A DNA stretch of 64,000 bases from Isoetes taiwanensis (taxonomy: Eukaryota; Streptophyta; Lycopodiopsida; Isoetales; Isoetaceae), in assembly GCA_021234155.1 (NCBI GenBank), contig JAJEKV010000330.1:124001-188000 (forward strand). Reading direction: 5' to 3'. The position numbers and the translations under genes were made by a program. The stretch's first letter is position 1; each line of letters begins with the position of its first letter. The notes beneath the pieces are model-generated. The model saw only the letters and a program-made list of their open reading frames with translations, was not told the DNA's origin and did not search any database. This document shows positions 36,041 through 47,832 of the stretch, in pieces.

Positions 36041-36323
36041 GTTCAATAATGGTGAACTCTACCCCAATAATTCACCTCAATCATTCCACTTCACTATAAA
36101 AGCTTCTCAGTTCGGGGCTACATTTCATTCATCCCCCATGGATTTCTCGCCTTCTTCGATTCACCACATTGAGGCGATCAAGTGCTCAATGAGCCACGCA
36201 GATCTTGTTGGTTGCCTTGACAGGCATCTTCTTCTTGATCCCTACCCTGAAGAAAAGCTTTGGGCGAGATTCATTGCCCAAGCGTCAATTAGGTGTTATG
36301 ATCCATCTGATTTGGCTTCCTGA
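36041..36323 (+). CDS. Promoter module 2 and 61-codon ORF
   Basis: A second copy of the promoter block: CAATAATGGTG, CCCCAATAATTCACCTCAAT, CTTCACTATAAAAGC (TATA box near 36096), then ATG at 36138. The frame MDFSPSSIHHIEAIKC ... LLLDPYPEEKLWARF ... DPSDLAS ends at 36323. The LLLDPYPEE stretch parallels LDPWLLSK in module 1 at the same position, so the two are diverged tandem paralogues. I do not recognise the family. It could be a small cargo gene of the transposon or the first exon of a longer one. Confidence 0.45.
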
Positions 36324-36516
36324 GCGCATGAGCTATGAGATATCAGGGATCACTACTACAAATCCTGAAGATGAATGAATCACCTGTTTGGCATTGTATA
36401 GTGTAAGAGCTCTTGTGTTGAGATGAAAAACACAAAGCCTAATGAATAATAACTAGTCTATTGTAAGGTGCATGTCATGTATGATATAGTAATTATGTAA
36501 AAGAGCATTGCATACC

Positions 36517-38990
36517 TCAAGAGTTCTCATCCTCGTCGTTAGCTTCTTTAGCCACCAATTCTTGCAACTGAGACCTCACACTACTGGGGATCACTGCTGA
36601 CAACGGCCTGGTCCCTACGGCCCAACCATAGTCTATCGTTTTCAAATGTTGGTAGCGTGGTGGGTCATTAGGATTCGGTCTCCAATTCTTGCTCCAACAA
36701 TCCCTATACTGCATTGCATATGAGGTACCCTTTCTTTGCAATGGGCTCAAACCAAGAAACAAACACCTCTTCATAGTGAGGGAGATTAGGGTCCTCTACT
36801 GGGTCCTCTTCCGCAAAGGCCATCCACGTCGGGCAGTTATCATGTGGCCTGATCAGCAAGAGCATTCCTTTCTTCACATCTTGGTAGGGGTCGAATATTT
36901 CAACAGGGTTCTTGGGTCTACCAGAGAAAGGCCCGACATAATGAGATGCACCAATGTGTTCATCCACCAATAAGTTGTCGGGTTCTTCTAATGCGGTTTA
37001 ATGCAGTCTTTGGGCCGAAATCGAATGACAGTTCTACCGGGTGAACGTCCCCAAGCACTTTCGCAACAAAAGGTGGACCAGTAGTCAATAACTTCATTCA
37101 TATATGTGTTAGACCATGAGTTATCGCCGGCTCTAGAAATAGCTGCCTAGTGCATCATGTACTTGGCAATTGAAGCTCTCAAGGCACCTATATCTGTCAA
37201 GCTCTGATATGGCTGCACGACCTTAGGTGACCCTCTAGGAATCATAGGTAAGCCTTGGGCATCCTCCTTCCACATTTTAATTCCCTTTTCAGGTAGCCAC
37301 TCCCTATGCCCTGGCCTCATCTTGTAGAACATTAGTGGCCATCCATCATTCATGCAGAACTTGAAGAGTAGAGGTTCCAAATGACCACATAAGCGGTCCT
37401 TCTTATCGGGGATAAAACCTTTCACGAATTCTTTCGGTTGGGAACCTCGGACACAAGGTAGGGCGTAGGAGACTTTGAACTACACTTTGCCGAAGAGTTG
37501 CATAAGCTCCGAATAGTCAATGCATCGATCTTCTCAGCAGAGTGGAGTAGTTTCCAAAGAGGGCATCTATGTCATCGTGGGTGTGTCCAACCATCATGAA
37601 TCCCGGTTGCACTGATCGAAGACACCTAACGGACCAAATATGACAAGTAAGAGAAAAAGATACCTGTTCTTGTTTTGTCACGAGCAATTGTCTAGGCAAG
37701 CAAGTAAAGCCTCCTAGGCAACTTCTTTGGTATCAGAGGGCCCTTGATAGGAGGCATAAAATCATTTCTAGTGCCATTCACCATTTTTGTCCTAAGGGCT
37801 TCCGTGTTCATAATTGCTCCACCCCAGCAGCTCCCTTGATGATCTGTATTTCTCAAATGACCCCAGTTGTCCTCAGATTGATTCTCTAGTGTTTTCAAGG
37901 TATGATTTAAAGATCCCACATGAAAATTCGAATCATCTGGCCAGAGGTCCAGCGAGAAGTGCCCCAAAGCACCTACACCATGCCCATGCATGAGAGCACC
38001 AGTAAGACTCACCTTCAACCGTTCACCCCTCCATACAGATTTTGCTAGCTTCTCCAGACGAGGAACCATCGTCTTATTCTGATCCATCTTATCATGTATA
38101 ATGGTTAAGGCATTTCAAGGAGATCGATGAGACAAAGCTCTCCACGACCCGGTAGAGACTCCTGCAGGAAAGTTGGGCTGTCATGTGAGATTTCCTTTCC
38201 ACGGCGAGCTCTCTTCTTTCTCTTGGATCTCTAGTCTTGGCAAGTTTCTCCTTTATCACAATACAGGTATTACACTTAGAAAATGCTATTCTTTTGGCGA
38301 TTGCTACCTCAGAGTGGTTCTCCTTCCACGTTGACAAGAAGGACGATTGAGAAACATGTTTTCCTGTCATGTCGTGGGCGGTTATATCTACCTCTTGATG
38401 AATGTCCTTTTTAGTCAAGATGGAAGGTAATCTCTTCACATTTTCTCTAGTTCCCCCTTTCGTAACCTTTGGCGGTGTGGCATAGTTTGACATTCTCATC
38501 TATGTACATAGATAGCCACGGCACCTCCGGCCGATTGTATGAGACCTTGGCTTCATGGACCCGGAGTTTCCATGCTCCGCAATCCTGTGCCCTTCCATGA
38601 AAAGCTTCCTCCATTTGTAAAATGTAGAAACTGGTATACCGTATGCACTATGCCATGCCTTCACACAGACTACCCTGTTGTTCAGCATTAGCTTTTTCAC
38701 ACATCCATTCTACGAACAAAAAGATCTAGCATGTTATGCGCAAAAAGTCGTGCGTTACGAGCTTTTCATGTTCGATAGAAGGTCCTCATGGCGGATATCT
38801 TCTTTAGCTGTGAAATTAGCACAACATCTCTTCAAGCGACACATGGAGGGACTGAGCGCAAGATAGCTTGGTGTGGTTTTCCTTTCACCTTTTTTTTTTT
38901 GGGGTCGGCGTCCTCTGCGCCTTCTGTTCACCATGTGGTGCTTGTCTTTTTTTGTTACTCCAGCCTCGGGCACGGCGGCATAAGCTTCCT
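36517..38990 (-). pseudogene. DUF7869-like transposase, family 2, nearly complete
   Basis: Minus strand, N- to C-terminus. A basic, cysteine-bearing start (MCRLKRCCANFTAKEDIRHE, 38860-38800) is followed by the segment KLMLNNRVVCVKAWHSAYG and IPVSTFYKWRKLFMEG (38700-38590). Then comes a linker with NYATPPKVTKGG and KNxC-type residues FSKCNTCIVIKEKL (38290-38240). HDKMDQNKTMVPRLEKL at about 38095-38045 is the first-aspartate block and LMHGHGVG follows. MMVGHTHDDIDALFGNY (about 37600-37545) is the invariant VGHTHEDID block. A C-terminal frame PVEIFDPYQDVKKGMLLL runs to an acidic stop at 36517 (ANDEDENS). One stop or shift separates each block, roughly four in all, at places where indels would restore the frame. 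Expected length is near 750 residues. Likely role, inferred: transposase of the surrounding TIR element. Confidence 0.65.
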
Positions 38991-39880
38991 TCGACCTCGG
39001 TCTCCTTCCGCGGCCGTAACTAGGCTAAGCTGGAATATTGTCAGCGAGAACCAATGCTATTGGCCATCTCACCAAGTCATGCATCGTGGCATTTTGCACA
39101 AGCAGCTTTGTGAGCATAGTAATCTTCTCGGGCATTGGCAACAAATTGGTCTGAAACCCCTATCCATGCTTCACCCAACTTCATATCCGGATCTGACATC
39201 GTTTGGATCTCGAAAGCGATGATTTTTTGTAGCATAAGCGGTTTGCGACTTTTCGTGCATTAACTCACATGTCTTTTCCACTAGTTTATCCCCGCAAATC
39301 CCACGCAATTCAATTGGTTCATTGTTTCCTTCCGGGGAGTTTCTTTGGAACTTGCCAATTTATCCGTTTGATCGACGGTGGTGTGCTAACATCGGTCTTT
39401 GGAGTGATTTCATCATGAGCGTAAACTTTTGGACCAAAGAATGAAGCTACCTTGACCTCCTCTAGGTGGTTCAATTAAAACTACGGAAGCGGCGGTGGTA
39501 TCGCCCATCAAAGACAGCGACTAGAGAAACTACTATCAATTAAATCGACGCGCGGGGCGTTGTGGTGATTTTTGAAGTTATGCACTCGCCCTCGACCACC
39601 TTCTTCCCCAGCGGGTAGAAAGGCGTAGAGCTTCCATCTGAATAAAGTCAACAACGCTTTCGTCAACATCGCGATGGCGTCGTTGGACCTCATTAGAAGA
39701 AAAAAATGCGTACTCAAAGACCCAAAGGGACAACATAATACCTCGGGGGAAGATCGCCAAAGGGAAGGCGATTCTCTTGAACACATGGGTATAAATGGCG
39801 GAAGCACAAGACAGCGGCGGTAGGGGAGATGGCGGCGGCGATCCATCCGACCTCTATGGTGGACCTTCAATCCTTCAAAT
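38991..39880 (-). other. Possible N-terminal extension of the transposase
   Basis: Upstream of the cysteine-rich start the minus strand has short open segments including RGICGDKLVEKTCELMHEK (about 39300-39245) and SQTAYATKNHRFRDPND. They look protein-like and in the correct orientation but are separated by stops. No domain recognised. Confidence 0.35.
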
Positions 39881-41630
39881 CTACCTAGAAACTTTGTCTA
39901 ATCTAACTAACCATTTAAAAACCACCTATCTACTAGACTTACCTCGAAAGATGCATAATCGCGATTAATTTGAAATAATCTGTGTCGCTATATAGCTGCT
40001 ATGCTCGGGATGAGCGCGTCGCGATTCTTTCATGGAACATCCAGAGCGGTGGCCCGAGCAAAAATAGATGCTTGAGTAAGTCTACGCCAAATCAAATGTC
40101 TATGTGAATATTAATTTAAATTTATTATTTCCACAGCGAAAATTGCTGTCAGTTAATTAAAATGGAGATCTCGTGAATTGAGCATTTGGGAGCAAAACCA
40201 TTAGCACTACCATTAAGCGAGAACCATTATATTACCGTGATATTCCCTCACTATCAATTAGTCCAGAAATAAACAATTCAATTGGGCCTCGCTAACCGGA
40301 TTATGGGATCCACGAACGGCATATACCAAGAAAGAGATGGTGCATATGTTGTTATGGTTGTGAGGGCACTATTATAACCTATACATAAACAACAAATCGA
40401 AAATCTCTCACGAGATTCGACAACTTCTAGGCTATTTGGATAGGCGGTAAGGCATTAGGATTTTGTACCCGGTAGCTTAGAGTGAAGGCGCCTTCAAGAT
40501 GAGCACTATAGCCCGATGGCGGATCGAGCGCCTCAAAAAACCAACGGCGCCCGGACGAGAAGAGCGGCGCCTTCGAACACCTGCTTTCGATTACAAAGCT
40601 GGAAATCCCGCCCTCTTCATCGGCCTTGAAATTCAGGTTTAAAATTTGAAATCGAGTTGTCTCTTCGGGCCTTCAACCGGCGCTCGGAGGCGTCTTAATT
40701 ATGGTTAGTAGGGCCTTTATTATGTACATTTTTTGAATTTGGAGGTGCGACCGGAAGTACCTCTTGTCAGGAGAATGCCACGTTTACAATAAAGTTGTTG
40801 TGTGTCCATTAATACGGGCTGCATTAATGGTGGGTATTTATGAATGCGGCCGTATTAATGGCTGCCATTTATGGCGTGTCGGCTCATGCGTGCGGATTAA
40901 ATTAATCCGGCTTCCAGGCCGATATTTATTCTCGCGATCCCTTGGACTTTCATTAGCCCGGCGATTTCGGTGGCCTTCCGCGATTCCAGCGCCGCCTCCT
41001 CGGCGCCTTCCACCACGGTCGAAATCAACCCGTTTTCGAAAGTTTCCAGCCCGGCGATCCATGGCACCAAAAGCCCACCTCGGAAGGTTAGTTCCAACCC
41101 CTCGGCTCGAAGGGTCGCGGTAGCGATTTCTTTCGATAGTGCATGTTCAATTAGACTCTTCACCTTACCGTAATGTAGTCATTAGAAAGTGCGGAACTCA
41201 AGGAGGATGCTGCTCGGTGGTCGGACGGATCGGCGTCGCGATCTGCTGATTGCTCGGTAGCGGTAGCGGCGCGATCGTGTTAGTGGTCAACAACATCGCG
41301 GTCGCGATCTTCTTGACTTGACTCACCACTGCCGGCTATTTGCGATCTTCTGAATCACTCATGAGGATGCGGTCGCGATAAAATCAAAGCGATGATTGGC
41401 GCATCACGGAAGAACTTGTGCATTACGGAATCTTGACCCACTTCTTACTTGCGACTCTGGATTTGTATCAGCGGCCGGACGTTGAACCCAATAAGATCAT
41501 CACACCTTCAAATGAAAGAAAGTGGTGTATAGAAATTGCGGCGAGGCAATTCCACGGACGAAAGCGACCGTAGTAAAGACCTCTGCTTGTTCCTCGGGGT
41601 GGCAAAGCCGATGACATCTCAGCGGATGGG
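39881..41630. other. No recognised gene; GC-rich patches with repeated GCGGTCGCGAT
   Basis: Between the two gene-bearing parts of the element. The string GGTCGCGATCT or a variant occurs near 41231, 41297 and 41371, and inverted phrases of GCATTAAT/ATTAATGC occur at 40808-40870. Short ORFs on both strands (for example 40764-41123) show no family motif. Confidence 0.45.
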
Positions 41631-41632
41631 AA

Positions 41633-44600
41633 TTGCAATCGCTATGTGGGAAGGAACAAAAACAATGTCAAAGGCGCTATTATATGCGGCGTAGAGGACA
41701 CCACGAGAATTTGCGGTTCATTGAGTATGTCCTTAAATGGACAAACTATGATCCCTCGCTCATGGCGGCTAGCAAATTAAACAAGCCGATCCTTTGGAAA
41801 GAATGTTGGCCGGTCACGAAGGATCTGGTGAGTCCCTCTGAATCTGTCTCACATGCGGAATATCCGGGCAATAGGGATATATTGTCGGCTTCTCGACATC
41901 ACGAGAAAAGGTTCTTGAGCGGATAAGAAACCACCTAGCATTGCTTTGAAAGCTAAGCGAGATGAGAAGATGCCTTACGTAATGGACACGAATTGGTTAA
42001 GGGCTCGGTGAAGAAAAAACATGTGAAACTGTATCTATAGGGAGGCCTCTAGAACCCGAGCCCTCTCGTTGAGCTGTTTCCTTTGCCCAACCATCTAACG
42101 TTATAGATCTGCTCAACCTCGGCTATTTGTGCTCCCCCTCATTGCCTAAAGATTCTACCATCCCAAAGTTCGGAATCAAACTTCGGCAAACTCAATACTT
42201 CGATAAATGAGAACCTTCTTCTTCCAACAAGTCTCGGGTCTTTGATCGTCCAAGAGGCTAGCATTTCCTATTATACAGGCTGCAAGGCGGACCTCAAATT
42301 CAATCAAGAAGAAGCGCAAATTGCTTGAACAATTCAAGCGGTTCTATCCGGCTTGGTGTGGCCCCGGGTTTATGAAGGTTTCAATATTCGATTGCGAACC
42401 AGCTCACTGCTAACCTCACGCGCCGAATGCGTTCAAAGCGACCCGTCGCGGACTCTCGTGAAGAGTTTCAAGGCGTATCCTACGGAGGTGCTCACACCGA
42501 TGTTGTCCCCGCCGACCCCATTACCGGTGATTGTTATTGTTCATGATTTACGGTTTGTGGTACATCTAACTTACAAGTGCACATTATTTAGGAAAAAGAT
42601 CACATGGAGTCTGAGAGGATGACTTGAAGGGCAAGAAATTTTGGATAATATCGGTAACCACGGTATATGTGCGGCTCAATTTGCTATATTTGTATTGTTG
42701 GAGAAGCGGGAGCGGCGGATGGGTTTGCTAAAGCCTCTGGCGAGGAGAAAAACAAGAGTGCTTAGCGGAAACTTGGCCAGATAGAATATATTGAGTTGAG
42801 CATTGATTGCAATGAAGTCGCCGCTAACCTTGTATATAGAGAGCCATTGTTAGAGAAGCTTCATGACTCACGACATCAACATAAAAGCGTATGGTTGTCC
42901 TCCTCAAAGGTCCCATTGAATGCGCCACCACCTCGGCATGGAAGGTATTTTTATTATCTTTGCTCAAAGACGCCCGGCGATTTTCCCTAACCATTTGTTT
43001 TGTAGGACTTCCACGAGATAGCTACCACAGCGTTGAAGGTGAAGGAGCTAAGGGCGAAGCAATTTATTTTTATGGAGGAGGCGGGTGTTGAGAAAGTTAA
43101 TGGAAGTAGCCATGGATGGGTCAACAAGAAGATTTGTGATGAGCATGGAGATTTTCACGATAAGCCCTCGAAGGACTTCTTCAACAAAACCTGGTTAAGA
43201 TACCTTGAGGCATGTCTATCACGAGAGGCTTCTCGGCTTCTCGATGAGATTTTGGAAGGAAAGACATATCGTTAAGGTGCAAAGCGGATATCATGGCAGG
43301 TTTAATTGCGGGCGCCATTGATATTAGAAGCGACCTTCATGCGGAAAGAGATTTTGTCATACGCATCCGCGCTTGCCGGAAAGATTACACATTTTGGGAG
43401 GAGTTGCTTTTCGACTTTCACGATTTCCGGAACGGTGGTTACGGATATATCGATTCGGATCTGATACGTGAAAGCAAATTACAATAAGGAGCATGTTGTG
43501 GGTAATTTGCCGTTGCATTTCTAGAACCCATTAGATCGATTTTGAAACCTGAAGAGGCTATAAAGATCAAGGAGAAGAAAAATGTTGTGCATCTTTGTAA
43601 CAAAGGAAGGGATTCCCACCTCCCACTCCGATTAATGCGAGAATGCAACTATGGTGTTCATAGACTTTAGAGGATTCTGCATTGTGGGCGTGCAAGAAAT
43701 ATATGGAACTCTTCACAAGAATATCCGGCATGACAATTTGCTAATATTTATCACCTTGTCATTCTAATGCGGTGCGAATTTGCGTTTGCTTATGCGATAA
43801 AAGCAATTCAAGGCGGGTCCCATATTTCTGTAGGTACATATGACGAGCGGGATGGGTGAACAAGAAAGGGTGAAGGAATATCGATATTACATCACCCATA
43901 TGTGCGTGCTGAAGCGACTCGGGGTGAGCGATAATGCGGGCTGGAGCTTCGTTTGAAACCGCAGTGTGTACTGCACCAAAGAAAGCGCCCTTGCCACCAA
44001 TGCATCGGTGGTAGCGAAGATCTTGATGAGAAAATGAAGAAGAAATGGCGGACATATTTCCGCGGGTAAACCCGGTACAAGTTTGGCCGGAATGGAAGGT
44101 GAATACGTGATGAAGTGCGGATAGAAGACATCATATGCCTACTACACGGTTGACAAGCTTGTGCGAAGGATAGTTGTGTTCTTGATTTCTTCTGGCCAGT
44201 GCTTGCTCTCATTGTCGTGTCCTTCTTGCCGGGGAAAGAAGAGTATTGCTTTACCGAAAGCGAATTAAAAAGTGTGCCGATTTACGAGGGCTTTCTTGGA
44301 TAAGCTTCGAAAAAAAAATTCGAACGGTATTTGGGGAGGCAGATAGCGAGGATAAAGGCGAGAGCGAGAATGATCCTCATCGCGATCAATTTAAACATTA
44401 CCCAACGAGCGGATATATCTAACATCGATTCAATCTTGGATCAAATGGATGAGAAAAGCTACGAGGAAAGAATCACGGGAAGCGAAAAGACTTAGGAGGC
44501 TAAAGAAAGGTATTCTTCTTGGCTTGGGCCGATGTTTCAAAAATTAGGGGCTCTAAATGAAAAAATTGATGCCTACATGCCTTTTTTGACAGGCGGTCCG

Positions 44601-45058
44601 GAGTTCGAATCGTAGGTATGGTCGAGGGACCTGCGGATCAAGAGGGTGAGCCATCGGGCACACAAGAGCATCGAGGTTCGGCAAAGAAAAAAAAACCAAA
44701 CTCTTCCATGCACCCAGATATCGCATGTCTTTGGCGAGTGAAGCCTTGGATGTCGAAGGACCCCCATGGAATCTTGACGACGAAGGACCGGATCCCATGT
44801 CCAACTCCTTGCTTGAGGCCATGTACGTAGAAATCCCGGATAAACAGGCTACTTGAGATGGACCCGAGAAGATGTTTTACAAAGGGGCGAGGAACATGTA
44901 GCTAGGATAGGCTGGCGAGAGCTCGGTGTTGTACACGAGGCGATGCTCGGAAACCCGGATGGACTAATTTACGCCCATATGGCAAAGAAATGTACATTGA
45001 AATGTTTGAGGAATACAAATTACAATGCTTTGAGTTTACTATTTGGTTATTTTGTCTA
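41633..45058 (+). pseudogene. Long unknown plus-strand gene-like region with a probable 61-bp intron
   Basis: A string of open segments, all plus strand: NLRFIEYVLKWTNYDPSLMA (41710), a segment ending WK at 42944, DFHEIATTALKVKELRAKQF (from 43006), FFNKTWLRYLEACLSREASR (about 43180), MAGLIAGAIDIRSDLHAERD (43293), and YTFWEELLFDFHDFRNGGYG (43386). Sequence 42945-43005 begins GTATTT and ends TTGTTTTGTAG, and removing it keeps the frame (ATTSAWK|DFHEIATT), so it reads like an intron. Later segments (43.5-45.0 kb) have KSxP-, KKK- and EEYC-type stretches. I recognise no domain. It lies within the 10.2-kb element and is oriented opposite to the transposase. It may be a second element gene or captured cargo. 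Frames shift every few hundred bases. Confidence 0.4.
42945..43005 (+). other. Probable intron of the unknown cargo gene
   Basis: GT...AG boundaries with a T-rich 3' end (CCATTTGTTTTGTAG) and frame continuity across it. Sixty-one bases is short for a plant intron but possible. Confidence 0.4.
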
Positions 45059-45410
45059 AACATTCCTTCCCACGACAACTCACAATGTTAAGCCACCGCG
45101 ATCCTCATTATCACTTTCAATTCTTTTTTATCCATGTGAAGAGCTTAGCGGAATTGTAATATTACATCCATGGCTGCCTAGGCAGCTTCAAATCTTCGCC
45201 GTGGCGATCCTGGCTGAGTGTTTTCACTCTTTCACGTGGACCGCTCTTGCTCAGAAGGAACTTAGGATAGCCTTATACATGTCCAAATCGGATCGTCGTC
45301 ATTGTTTGTGCCCAAAAGCGGCGGAAAAAAGCGATCAACTTTACTCGGTGCAACCATTTGCGGTGTTTTATAACACCAAGAACCTATTTCATGCTAAGCG
45401 AGAATTAAAA

Positions 45411-45435
45411 TTCTCTAATTAATTAAATCGTGCTT
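45411..45435 (-). repeat. Right terminal inverted repeat
   Basis: Reverse complement begins AAGCACGATTTAATTAATT then AGAGAA. Two mismatches against the left end over 25 bp. Confidence 0.75.
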
Positions 45436-45440
45436 ATTTT

Positions 45441-46301
45441 GCATAGAACCGATTCCTGCTGACCCTGTTATCTGAAGTGCGGATCCCTAATGGCCCTCCA
45501 AGAGCTTGCCAAAAAGCGACTCACCAAAAGCGAGGCGGCCACGGCCGTCTCCTACTTTCGACCAAGAACTTGGCGCCATCACGTTTTTTTTTTTTTTTTT
45601 CATCCACTTTTCCACTATTTTCTTTGGATTTTGTTTTTAAAAGTCTAGGCATAGATGTGAATGGAAAATTATTTTAAGGTTATGAAAAGTTAAGTTAAGT
45701 GAATTTGAAAATTTGAAGTGCCCAATACCAAAATGAAGCGAAAGCGTAACAAACATGTCGAGTTGTGATGCAACAAATGTAATAGCAAAACTCCATTGCA
45801 AGTTTGTATATGTGGTTGCACCTTTTAACCCAAGAGCTAGAAGCCAAAAAAGCTGCAACTATAGTAGATGTAACTTTAAAATTTAAGGAATATGCAATCT
45901 ACCACAGAGAAAAAGAGCTACAAACGACCCTAACTCATGGGGATGCCATAGTCTCATGAGGATGTCACGGTTTAGTTGCATGATGAGTAGGAAATAATAC
46001 AATAGAACATACCCTCTAAAAAGTTGTGGTGCATTATCACCACCACAGCGACTAACAATGGATAAAACAAAAGGCTTGCATATCGCGGCAAACAACATTT
46101 AAAGTTGAGTTTCAAAAACGCATCTATCTACCATTGGAAAGTAGCCTCCCAATACTTAAGGCAGAACTTTTTGTATGCTTCAAATAATCTTGCCTCATAA
46201 AGGATTTGGAAATAGAAGTCGAGAAGAATTGGTGCTTGCGGTTATTTATTAACATCGATCGTGCCCATTTCCTTTCCACAATAAAATGCATCTCCAAGCA
46301 C
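45441..46301. repeat. Module A' (second copy)
   Basis: Homologue of 33096-33934, separated from U' by the 10.2-kb insertion. Differences concentrate in homopolymers and at CAG/CTG sites. Includes a pure T run of about 17 near 45584-45600 where the first copy has ordinary sequence. Confidence 0.85.
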
Positions 46302-47690
46302 AAATCATAGTTGGCATTGAGATTGTACATCCTTCTTGTATAAAATGGCGGTCCATAAAAGCATGAAGTCATATCCATTTAGAAAACAAACCATTGATAA
46401 GCTCCATTAATGAGATCAATAGCTTTCTTTTAAAAGAAATGGACTGCATGAAAAAACACAAAGCAACCCTATCATTGCTTCAAATCCACTTAAACAAACA
46501 AAAACAGACATGCTCCATCTACACCAAAAGAAAGTTCAGGGCAAGGGTGCTGGCCTATGAGCTAGAAAGCATGCAATCTAAATCCCTTCTTAGGATAAAG
46601 ATCTCCATTTATTTATATAGTTTGCAAAGCGGGCCATGAATAACTTCGGGAAGAACTCAAGAATGCTACCAAGATCAACATCATCAGCCAAAAATAATAT
46701 GTAGAGGTGCATAGGCATCCCAATTGGGCAAAAAATATCATATTATAAAATGAACTTAAAGATGACCTCATTTAGCCTCGGCCTTGGCATTTACGTAAAA
46801 CAAAGTACTAAGATGATTTAAATATCTAAGGCCCATAGCATGGAATTTTTTCTGTTATATAAAAGGCATCCATGCTTAGAACATAGCTGTCAAAAATTCC
46901 TTTTCTAACCTTAACTGTAGACATGAATTGGATCAGAGCTAGAGAATCGTTCTAGACCCAAGATCCTCGTTTAAGCCCATCCTCCAAAACCTAGCAAAGG
47001 AAAGGCCTTCAGAAAATAAAGCATTGATAAAAAAACAAAAAGCTTAACCGAGGAAACACAGCTAAGAATACTGAGCTTGCATGAAAAAAAACTTGAAGAA
47101 GCCTTGAAGAAATGAATTTGTTGAAACATAGAATCGCAGGCCCTAATGCTGACAACCACCTTTTCAAATGCCTTTGGTAAGAAGACCATTCAAGGGAAAT
47201 GAATCGAATATTGCATGCCAACAACCACGATTCTTCAAATTAGAGGCCCACTCGCTTTATCAGAAGCGAAGCATTCAGGAAAAACAAAAAGCTTTAACTC
47301 TTAGGAAGTAGGTACCCAAGCCCATCTTAATTGCGGATACAAATCTAAGATAGCCATGAGAAAATTTCACGGATGGGCAAGGCTCGCGACTGAACCTCTA
47401 AGCGAGGCATGCTAATGCAATTTCTACCTATGAACGAGGGCGGAATGAAAGGGCCTTCAACTCGGCATATCCGGGAGTCCGGATAGCGAGTAGATCAAGC
47501 CCTTGTCGGTTCATCACCATTAATATTGCCAAGCGGAAGAAGTCTTGCGGATACGTACCAATCGCTAAGGCCACCACCAATATGGATCATCTCCTTCTAT
47601 CTCCAGGCACCCCACAAAAGCCCAGACTGCACCAATGCATGCTCTATCATTTGGCCATAGCTTCTCTAAGGCCCTTTTCCACATTAAGTC
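46302..47690. other. No recognised gene
   Basis: AT-rich stretch with short ORFs (for example 46394-46639 plus, 47224-47009 minus) and no domain or repeat structure I can support. Confidence 0.45.
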
Positions 47691-47832
47691 ATAAAATATG
47701 GGCATCATATACAATATATGACACTATTTTCGACTCAGGGGCTAAAATGAGACACACAAATTTAAACTTATTTTCCATTTGCATGGTAGTCATAAAATGT
47801 GATACCACTAAAAATAGTATTGGAAAACCATG

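Larger units (their letters stand above)
35261..45440. mobile_element. 10.2-kb TIR-bounded DNA transposon with DUF7869-like transposase
   Basis: Left end (35261) starts AAGCACGATTTCATTAATT then GGAGAA. Right end (45411-45435), reverse-complemented, starts AAGCACGATTTAATTAATT then AGAGAA: about 25 bp of terminal inverted repeat with two mismatches. The insertion separates U' from A', which are contiguous at 33095/33096, so that junction is the empty site. Five extra bases (ATTTT, 45436-45440) lie between the right repeat and A'. No clean target duplication is visible; a TA duplication is possible if the outermost base is counted differently. It carries a minus-strand transposase (36.5-39.0 kb), two promoter-ORF modules, and a plus-strand gene-like region (41.6-45.1 kb). 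Confidence 0.75.

Noticed and set aside
35255-45445. A clear target-site duplication for the 10.2-kb element
   Set aside because: Left flank ends CAGCT and right flank begins ATTTTGCATAG; no convincing duplicate, only a possible TA.
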